Positions 1 to 5,496 of a DNA stretch of 5,496 nucleotides are shown here, one piece after another. Origin of the DNA: Chitinophagaceae bacterium (GTDB taxonomy: Bacteria; Bacteroidota; Bacteroidia; Chitinophagales; Chitinophagaceae); NCBI GenBank assembly GCA_019454915.1, contig JACFNM010000278.1:1-5496 (forward strand), read 5' to 3'. The first letter of the stretch is position 1. Each line of letters opens with the position of its first letter. Made by a program: the position numbers and the translations under genes. Under the pieces are notes generated by a model that saw only the letters and a list, made by a program, of their open reading frames with translations, was not told the origin of the DNA and ran no database searches.

Positions 1-1890
1 CGTTCCGGTATCAGCCATGAAAGTTTTGCTTTGGAAAGAAAAACGCCATGGGGGTCGGAAAGGCAGGAATTGGGTATTTATGAGCAGACGCAAAGCAATG
101 GGTTAAGTGTGAGAAATGATGTGCTCCTTTCTTACACTAAGCGTTTTCTTGACAGCAGATTGTCTCTTGACGCCTTGGGTGGATTCTCCTATAACTATGG
201 TGAAGGGAACAGTTCTGGGTTTGGCGGAAGCGATTTATCGAGACCGAATGACTTCAGTTTCGGCGCATTGCCTGCCAATGTGAAGCAAAACAGTACATAC
301 TTCAGCAGGGGTTATCCCAGCCGTAGCTATGGTGCTTACGCCACAGCCAGTATTGGATGGCAAAACATGCTTTACCTGGAACTCTCCGGACGTAACGACT
401 GGGTTGGTATCCTGCCTCATGAGAAGGATCACCATTTTTATCCCGGCGGTTCTTTAAGCTGGATTGCATCAGAGACCTTTAATATGGGTAATGTATTTAA
501 CTTTTTAAAGTTCAGAGGAGGATATGCTGAAACAGGCTATGGTATAGGAAAGCCCATTAACATGGACAGCTATGGAATAGGTGCAACCTGGGCAGGTATT
601 ACCAGGGGAACAGTGGGAGGAGATCCGGTAAATCCAAATATCAAACCTGAATTGAACATAACCAAAGAAGCTGGTGTTGATTTCAGAGCTGCTGACAATC
701 GCATCTCCGGAGAGTTTACTGTATATTCCAAAGAGCATATTAACCAAATTCAACGCTTGCCTATGGTTACTTCCTCTGGTTACAGCTCGATATTGACTAA
801 TATGGGTGCGGTAAAATCAACTGGTATCGAAGCCGCATTGACGGTAACACCGGTACGAACCAAGAACTGGGTAGTTAATCTCACCGGTAATATCACTACG
901 TTTAAATCCGTCATTGATGACCTGGATCCCCGCTTTGCAGAACGATTCTACGGCTATGAAGGACGTTCTTATCTGGCTTTGTTTAAGGGGTCACGCGTGG
1001 GTGACATGTATGCACGTGAACCGATCGGCTACATCCAGAAAGGAAAGTACGCCGGCATGATGCTGACAGGACCTGAAGGTATCATTGAAGAGGCCGTAAC
1101 TACCACCGACTATATCAGGAAGAATGGTTTCCTGGGTAACATGAATCCCAAAGCCATCTATGGATTTGTAGGTGACGTGAAGTTTAAAAATTTCCGGCTC
1201 AACGTGGTTGCCAGCCTGAGATCAGGTGGCATATTTATCTCTGAAACCCAGAAGATCATGATTGATGATGGTATGGCGGATATCATGAAGTTGTATGGCG
1301 ATAAATACGACCAATACTGGACAGGTGGTCGTTTTGCAGGCGGATTACCGAGTATGCCTAATCCCGATGATATGTTCACCGGAGCAGGTTTTGAAAATTA
1401 CAGAGAGCTGATGCAGGAGCTAATGACCATGTACAATGGGGATCCCCGCTACTTCGGTTATTGGAATGCTGTATATATTGACCCCAATTACAATATGTCC
1501 GGAATGAGTGCCGAAGAAAAACTCAGCCTTCCTGACGAAGCGTACATCAGAAACGGAGATGACCTCACCAAGACCATTATCCTGAATCCTTATAACATGG
1601 AGGGTCAGGAATTATGGTCCGGCGCTCAGTTCAGAACACATGATGCTACATCATTGAAGTTAAAGGAAATCAACCTCAGCTATTCGTTCAATAGATCGCT
1701 GGCACAGAGGTTACATTGCCAGGACATTTCAATTACTCTTTTTGCCAAAAACGTTATGTTCTGGGCAAAAAATAAAATGAATGAAGATCCCGAAACCGCA
1801 TTTTATGATGGTATCGGAGGTATGGGTGTTGCCGACTTTGGATTACCGCCAATCCGTACAATGGGTATAAAAATTGGCGTTAATTTTTAA
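1..1890 (+). CDS. SusC/RagA-family TonB-linked outer-membrane transporter (C-terminal part)
   Basis: This is the barrel portion of a SusC-like TonB-dependent transporter, which moves oligosaccharides or other large nutrients across the outer membrane using TonB energy. The frame is open from base 1, so the gene starts upstream; the TTG at 31 is an internal Leu codon. 629 residues are visible. The family is usually about 1000-1100 residues, so the signal peptide, carboxypeptidase-regulatory-like domain, TonB box and plug are missing. Family hallmarks seen are GRNDW (388-402) followed by a FYPGGSLSW-type strand, NPNIKPE (631-651), a SGYSS..TNMG..STGIE segment (about 775-830), and KLKEINLSYSF (from about 1657). 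The protein ends in alternating hydrophobic residues with a terminal Phe (GIKIGVNF), the usual barrel-assembly signal. A SusD-like gene follows after 33 nt, as expected for an operon pair. The transported substrate cannot be read from the sequence. The family call is firm. Confidence 0.96.
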   Translation, partial: RSGISHESFALERKTPWGSERQELGIYEQTQSNGLSVRNDVLLSYTKRFLDSRLSLDALGGFSYNYGEGNSSGFGGSDLSRPNDFSFGALPANVKQNSTYFSRGYPSRSYGAYATASIGWQNMLYLELSGRNDWVGILPHEKDHHFYPGGSLSWIASETFNMGNVFNFLKFRGGYAETGYGIGKPINMDSYGIGATWAGITRGTVGGDPVNPNIKPELNITKEAGVDFRAADNRISGEFTVYSKEHINQIQRLPMVTSSGYSSILTNMGAVKSTGIEAALTVTPVRTKNWVVNLTGNITTFKSVIDDLDPRFAERFYGYEGRSYLALFKGSRVGDMYAREPIGYIQKGKYAGMMLTGPEGIIEEAVTTTDYIRKNGFLGNMNPKAIYGFVGDVKFKNFRLNVVASLRSGGIFISETQKIMIDDGMADIMKLYGDKYDQYWTGGRFAGGLPSMPNPDDMFTGAGFENYRELMQELMTMYNGDPRYFGYWNAVYIDPNYNMSGMSAEEKLSLPDEAYIRNGDDLTKTIILNPYNMEGQELWSGAQFRTHDATSLKLKEINLSYSFNRSLAQRLHCQDISITLFAKNVMFWAKNKMNEDPETAFYDGIGGMGVADFGLPPIRTMGIKIGVNF

Positions 1891-1923
1891 GGCTAATCAG
1901 TCAAAATTTATAAATCGAGTATT
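1891..1923 (+). promoter_or_regulatory. SusC-SusD spacer with A/T-rich, Shine-Dalgarno-free leader
   Basis: This 33-nt spacer holds no purine-rich GGAGG-like site at the usual distance. Instead it is A/T-rich (AAAATTTATAAAT at 1904-1916) ahead of the ATG at 1924. Bacteroidetes commonly initiate translation this way. There is no terminator hairpin and no convincing TAnnTTTG promoter element, so the two genes are probably co-transcribed. The role is inferred from composition and position. Confidence 0.45.
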
Positions 1924-3660
1924 ATGATAAAAAAATCAATCATATATATTGCATTTGGAGCGCTGCTTTTCGCAGGCGTATCCTGTACAAAGAGCCAACT
2001 TCGAATGGCCGAAAGGGAAACTTCCCTCGAAGTCTCCTATTTCACTTATTCCCGATATCTGCTCACCACATCCATTGTGTCGGTTGCCCAGCGTTATGGC
2101 AGAGCAGTGCTGAATGAGCCCATGAGTGAAGCATCGCTGTATTTCATGGACTGTTATCGGGCCAGTTCTGCCGCAGCAACCCTTTATGGGGTTACCGGTC
2201 AGTATTGGGATTATGAAGGCAGCAACCCATACACTGAGCAGTTACGTTATATTGAAGCGCTTAAAAAGCTGGCAACAGAAGAAAATAACATGGCTAATGT
2301 AGCTGCTGCTAACATTTTGAAAAGCGTAGTCGGTGCATATCTTACTGAAAAGTATGGAAATATACCTTTTAGTGAAGCGAACCTGGGAAGAGAGGGTAAC
2401 ATGTTTCCTAAGTTTGATACACAAAGAGAAGTGTACGAACAAATTTTCGCTTCATTGGATGAAGCGGTTTCTATTCTGTCAAACGCCAGCAATAAGGGAC
2501 TACCCGCTGATCATGATGTATTATTCAAGGGAGACAGAAGTAAATGGATAAAATTTGCCAACTCGCTGAAGTTTCGGTTGATGGTACATGCCTATGACGC
2601 ATTCAAAAAAGCGGGCAGAGACCTGAGTAGTGAAATGCAGGCTATCGCCAGCGGAGGCAATTATATGACTTCTGTAGAAGACAATGCCGTTCTTTCGTTT
2701 ACGGGCAGCAATCAGGATGAATCCTGGTATCTGCAAACCAACTGGGGAACCGGAAATGACTTCACCGAACAGAAACCAACTAAATACCTGATAGATCAGA
2801 TGGTGGCGTTAGATGATCCCAGAATGTACGTGATCTTCGCGCCGGCGCTGTCACCCATTTCAGCCAAAGCGACAGCAACCAGCGAAGACATCAAGATTAA
2901 CGGGTTTACCTATACGATTGATTATTATCCCTCCACAATGTACACTCCGGCTGAGATTTCCGCTGCGGGCAGAGACCTGGACGGAAATATCATATCGGTG
3001 CCTTACGAATTAGATGCCAAATGGTTTGGCGCGCCGAACCCTATCAACATCAACACCCAGTATGCGAGTTCTACCAGCCTTCCGGGAACACACGGGTTTT
3101 ATGATAACCGTCGCATCACCGGATTTTCTCAGTTAATTGCTCAAACCAACAACCCTACACTCAAGGGCGTGGTAATGGAGTCGAGCGAAATGGCATTTCT
3201 ACTTGCCGAAGCACGCCAGAGAAGTTGGATATCTGCTGGTACGGTTAAGGATTATTACGAGAATGGAATAAGGCTATCTTTTGAAAGGTGGAAGATAGAA
3301 GATGGTACCAACCCTCCAAGCCATGTTGGTTCGGATAAAATAGTGGATAACTTCAGCAACTATTATGCAAAGCCGCAAGTTGCATTGGATGGCAGTGACG
3401 CAGATCTGGATAAAATTGCTACGCAAAAATGGTTGTCTTTGCTGGTGACCAATCACACGGAAGCTTATACGGATTACAGACGTACCCGAAAGCCCGCATT
3501 CATTGAGAAAATAGTTGAATCCTTTTCAACATTTGATTATCCTGTGCGGTATATGTATCCGTTAGATGAATCAAGCAATAACAAAGAGCAATATGATGCT
3601 GCGGTATCTGCATTAGGAGGAAAAGATTTGCCTTCAACCAAGATGTGGATATTGCAATAA
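1924..3660 (+). CDS. SusD-like outer-membrane lipoprotein (SusD-like_2 / SusD-RagB nutrient-binding type)
   Basis: This is a complete 578-residue protein that partners the upstream SusC. SusD-like proteins sit on the outside of the outer membrane as a lid over the SusC barrel and help capture the ligand. Residues 1-21 form a lipoprotein signal: a MIKK basic start, a hydrophobic core, then AGVSC with the lipidated Cys at 21. The mature part shows the pattern of the SusD-like_2 family (Pfam PF12771, by recall): helical repeats around 125-150 (AAANILKSVVGAYLTEKYGNIPF), YEQIFASLDEAVSIL (171-185), FKGDRSKWIKFANSLKFRL (201-219), the SSEMAFLLAEA helix (420-430), KDYYENGIRLSFERW (442-456), ATQKWLSLL (499-507) and a C-terminal YPLDESSNNKEQYDAA segment. 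Length suits the family (about 500-600). The ATG at 1924 is chosen because the lipoprotein signal follows at once. The bound substrate is not predictable; this subfamily is not restricted to starch. Confidence 0.95.
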   Translation: MIKKSIIYIAFGALLFAGVSCTKSQLRMAERETSLEVSYFTYSRYLLTTSIVSVAQRYGRAVLNEPMSEASLYFMDCYRASSAAATLYGVTGQYWDYEGSNPYTEQLRYIEALKKLATEENNMANVAAANILKSVVGAYLTEKYGNIPFSEANLGREGNMFPKFDTQREVYEQIFASLDEAVSILSNASNKGLPADHDVLFKGDRSKWIKFANSLKFRLMVHAYDAFKKAGRDLSSEMQAIASGGNYMTSVEDNAVLSFTGSNQDESWYLQTNWGTGNDFTEQKPTKYLIDQMVALDDPRMYVIFAPALSPISAKATATSEDIKINGFTYTIDYYPSTMYTPAEISAAGRDLDGNIISVPYELDAKWFGAPNPININTQYASSTSLPGTHGFYDNRRITGFSQLIAQTNNPTLKGVVMESSEMAFLLAEARQRSWISAGTVKDYYENGIRLSFERWKIEDGTNPPSHVGSDKIVDNFSNYYAKPQVALDGSDADLDKIATQKWLSLLVTNHTEAYTDYRRTRKPAFIEKIVESFSTFDYPVRYMYPLDESSNNKEQYDAAVSALGGKDLPSTKMWILQ

Positions 3661-3680
3661 TACTTAGCTTTTAACTTTTC

Positions 3681-3720
3681 AACCTGTAAGGATGAATTTA
3701 TTCATCCTTACAGGTTTTTT
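3681..3720 (+). terminator. Rho-independent terminator after the SusCD pair
   Basis: The left arm at 3681-3696 (AACCTGTAAGGATGAA) pairs perfectly over 16 bp with 3701-3716, around a TTTA loop at 3697-3700. A run of six T (3715-3720) overlaps the end of the right arm. The T tract follows the stem only in the + direction; on the minus strand the stem is followed by a purine-rich stretch, so it should act one way. It starts 21 nt after the SusD stop codon and ends 14 nt before the next start codon, so it could also act as an attenuator for the downstream gene. Confidence 0.9.
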
Positions 3721-3734
3721 ATATCGGCCGACTC

Positions 3735-5496
3735 ATGAAGAAATCCAAACTTTTCTTTCTCTTTTTCTTTCTGATACCCTTCTCTAACGACCTCCATTCC
3801 CAACACGGAGAGATCGGCTTTGTCAGTAAACCCTATGTACAATTTACTACGGCGGGCAGTACCAGGATTCACTGGGAAACAACCGATTCCAGTACAACTG
3901 CCGTCTATTACGGAACAGCTAAATTAAATACCCGGCATCCCGTATGGGATACATTATACTCCATCCCCGGCATTCGGACGATGCACTACGCCCCCCTGTC
4001 TGGTCTTCAACCCGAGACCATTTATTTTTACCAGACCCGATCGGTAAAACTTAACGGAGACTCTCTGCTTTCTGACATTTATACGTTTAGAACTGCGGTA
4101 AAAGACAGTACGGCTTTTGCCTTTACTATTTTTAGCGATTCGCAAATAGATAATGCCGATCCGGAAGCCTGGAAAAGGGTTAGCAGCCAGGCATTAAAGG
4201 AGCGCCCTGATTTTGCATTGCATGCCGGCGATTTGGTTGATTTGGGATACCGGAAAAATGATTGGGTATCTCATTTTCTGAAGCAGGCGCATGGCTTTAT
4301 GAAGAACATCCCCATCTATTCTATCCCCGGAAATCATGAACACGATGCTGCCTGGTACTATCATTACATGTACGTACCGCGGCCGTATTATTACAGCTTT
4401 AGGTATGGTAACGCCGAAATATTTATGCTCGATACCAACCAGTATCAGGAAGAAGGAACTGATATGTATAACTGGCTGGAGCAAGCTCTGGCAAAATCCA
4501 CGGCTTACTGGAAATTTGTGGTTCACCATCACCCGCGTTATTCGTCAGACGAGGATGATTTTGGGAATACAAAACGGGAGCAATCTGTTGGTGGAGATGA
4601 CGAAGCATTAGGGTTGACGAAATTGTATGACAAATACGGCGTGGATATTGTCTTTTTCGGGCACATTCATTCCTATGAACGAACCTGGTCAATCCGCGAT
4701 GGTAAAACCGTTACGGACAACGGAGTCATCTACATCAATGTGGGTGGTGCAGGAGGACGGTTAGAGAACCCAGCTCCTATTCGCTCATGGTTTACCAACA
4801 AACTGAGAACCGTTCACCATTTCGGATACGTAGCCATTAACGGGAGTACGTTGCAGTACCAGGCAATAGACGATCAGGGTAACCTGTTTGATCTGTTCAC
4901 ACTGAATGAAAGCAGGAAAAGCAGAATGGAGAAAAAGCTAACTCCTGCGGCGCCGATAGCCGAGCGTAACCGAAAGATTTTTATTGATACCATCCAGGTG
5001 GTTTTACAATCCGCACTGCCGTCAGAAACTATCAGGTACACGCTAAACAATAGTGAACCCGACCCGAATTCACCATTATACCGGGATAAACTGGTATTGG
5101 ACAAAACAACTACCATAAAGGCCGCTTCTTTCAACAGTATGGGAAAGAGCAGAACGAATACGATGCATTTTACCAAAGAAAAGGTATCCTCTCCCGTAGC
5201 TTTAGTTCACCCTCAGCCAGGGCTTCATTATCGTTATTTTGAAGCGGAGATCGAAGACCATGATCCCGATAAATTCCTTCATCTGAATTTTATAAGAGAA
5301 GGCAGCATTACTGCGCCGGACTTTTCTAAAATAGAACACCGCGTTCGGTTTTGGGGAGTGATTGCGGATGGATATATAAAAATACCTGCCGATGGGTATT
5401 ACCGGTTTTATGGACACGCAGACCACATCCTGCGACTGGATATTCAGGATAAAATGTTATTTGAAGAACCGGACAGGGAGATTAACTACGAGGGTG
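3735..5496 (+). CDS. Secreted purple-acid-phosphatase-like metallophosphoesterase with CHB_HEX_C and PA14-like domains (3' end missing)
   Basis: The predicted role is an exported metal-dependent phosphoesterase; the substrate is unknown. 587 residues are visible and the frame is still open at the right edge. The ATG at 3735 is the only ATG after the in-frame stop at 3693. Residues 1 to about 22 are a signal peptide (MKKSK then a Phe/Leu-rich core, likely cut near HS|Q). No Cys occurs in the visible part, so it is not a lipoprotein. About 28-120 is an Fn3-like domain as in purple acid phosphatases (PAPs), with the SGLQPETIYFYQ strand. About 127-378 is the calcineurin-like catalytic domain: D135-S-Q137, G165-D166, G199-N-H-E202, H265-H-P-R-Y and G309-H-I-H312-SYER. 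About 404-480 resembles CHB_HEX_C (IRYTLNNSEPDPNSPLY, TTTIKAASF). From about 495 on it resembles PA14 (PGLHYRYFE, GYIKIPADGYYRFYG). The PAP Tyr of motif II is Asp169 here, so a 'purple' Fe(III) site is doubtful. The phosphoesterase call is firm, the exact activity is not. Confidence 0.92.
   Translation, partial: MKKSKLFFLFFFLIPFSNDLHSQHGEIGFVSKPYVQFTTAGSTRIHWETTDSSTTAVYYGTAKLNTRHPVWDTLYSIPGIRTMHYAPLSGLQPETIYFYQTRSVKLNGDSLLSDIYTFRTAVKDSTAFAFTIFSDSQIDNADPEAWKRVSSQALKERPDFALHAGDLVDLGYRKNDWVSHFLKQAHGFMKNIPIYSIPGNHEHDAAWYYHYMYVPRPYYYSFRYGNAEIFMLDTNQYQEEGTDMYNWLEQALAKSTAYWKFVVHHHPRYSSDEDDFGNTKREQSVGGDDEALGLTKLYDKYGVDIVFFGHIHSYERTWSIRDGKTVTDNGVIYINVGGAGGRLENPAPIRSWFTNKLRTVHHFGYVAINGSTLQYQAIDDQGNLFDLFTLNESRKSRMEKKLTPAAPIAERNRKIFIDTIQVVLQSALPSETIRYTLNNSEPDPNSPLYRDKLVLDKTTTIKAASFNSMGKSRTNTMHFTKEKVSSPVALVHPQPGLHYRYFEAEIEDHDPDKFLHLNFIREGSITAPDFSKIEHRVRFWGVIADGYIKIPADGYYRFYGHADHILRLDIQDKMLFEEPDREINYEG
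4944..5174 (+). other. CHB_HEX_C-like accessory domain within the phosphoesterase
   Basis: Residues about 404-480 carry the signature of the chitobiase/beta-hexosaminidase C-terminal-like beta-sandwich: I-R-Y-T-L-N-N-S-E-P-D-P-N-S-P-L-Y, then a TTTIKAASF strand near its end. Such domains are common non-catalytic modules in secreted Bacteroidetes hydrolases. The role here (spacing or substrate contact) is inferred. The boundaries are approximate. Confidence 0.8.
5217..5496 (+). other. Start of a PA14-like domain in the phosphoesterase (cut by window edge)
   Basis: From residue about 495 the protein reads PGLHYRYFEAEI, later RFWGVIADGYIKIPADGYYRFYGHADHILRLDI. This resembles the PA14 fold found in many secreted glycoside hydrolases and adhesins: a PG-(L/V)-xYxYFE opening, then G(Y/F)IxxPxDGxYxFY, then a D(D/H)xxxLxID strand. 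The usual Ser/Asp-Asp-Gly turn is altered to HADH. The last strands lie beyond the window. PA14 domains are often carbohydrate-binding, but binding here is not shown. Confidence 0.7.

Noticed and set aside
31..33. TTG at 31 as the start codon of the SusC-like gene
   Set aside because: The frame is open back to base 1 and the preceding residues fit the protein. Without the N-terminal signal, plug and first strands the product could not be a whole transporter, so it is an internal Leu codon.
3665..3672. TAGCTTTT as a Bacteroidetes -7 promoter element (TAnnTTTG) for the phosphoesterase
   Set aside because: It matches 7 of 8 positions, but no TTTG lies at the proper distance upstream (the nearest is 3627-3630, too far), and its transcript would have to cross the terminator hairpin. 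The match could be chance in A/T-rich DNA.
3724..3731. TCGGCCGA palindrome just ahead of the phosphoesterase start, as an operator
   Set aside because: It is a perfect 8-bp palindrome but too short, unspaced and unrepeated to support a binding site, and it cannot form a hairpin without a loop.
4194..4532. Minus-strand 112-codon open frame
   Set aside because: It is antisense to the conserved phosphoesterase core, has no recognisable domain, and no spacing or promoter of its own. Other minus-strand frames over SusC, SusD and the accessory domains were rejected likewise.
4336..4611. + strand 91-codon open frame inside the phosphoesterase
   Set aside because: It lies in another frame across the catalytic core, where the main frame encodes GNHE to HHPRY motifs. 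Its translation shows no family pattern, so it is a shadow.

Overview
The window looks like a piece of a Bacteroidota (Bacteroidetes) chromosome. The main evidence is a SusC/SusD outer-membrane nutrient-uptake pair, which is essentially confined to that phylum. The start codons also lack Shine-Dalgarno sequences and have A/T-rich leaders, and the SusD-like protein has a Bacteroidetes-style lipoprotein leader. Base composition is moderate by eye. Genus cannot be fixed from what is visible; a soil or aquatic Sphingobacteriia/Chitinophagia/Cytophagia-type organism is a guess.

Layout, all on the + strand: (1) 1-1890 is the C-terminal ~60% of a SusC/RagA-type TonB-dependent transporter, cut by the left edge. 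(2) 1924-3660 is a complete SusD-like lipoprotein of the SusD-like_2 ('SusD/RagB nutrient-binding') type, 33 nt downstream. (3) 3681-3720 is a strong intrinsic terminator with a perfect 16-bp stem and a T6 tract. (4) 3735-5496 is a secreted metallophosphoesterase related to purple acid phosphatases, running off the right edge. It has a signal peptide, an N-terminal Fn3-like domain, a calcineurin-type catalytic domain, a chitobiase/hexosaminidase C-terminal-like (CHB_HEX_C) domain and the start of a PA14-like domain. No intergenic stretch reaches 300 bases. I see no RNA gene, mobile element or CRISPR array, and the minus strand holds only shadows of the genes above.

How the genes may work together: SusC and SusD form the lidded outer-membrane importer. 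The phosphoesterase is exported and may release phosphate or dephosphorylate a (possibly carbohydrate-linked) substrate near the cell surface. Whether it belongs to the same transcription unit is unclear, because the terminator ends only 14 nt before its start codon, leaving almost no room for a separate promoter.

Nothing here is clearly a previously undescribed system. The points most worth following up are the unusual metal-ligand pattern of the phosphoesterase, its multidomain architecture next to a SusCD pair, and the terminator placed almost on its start codon.
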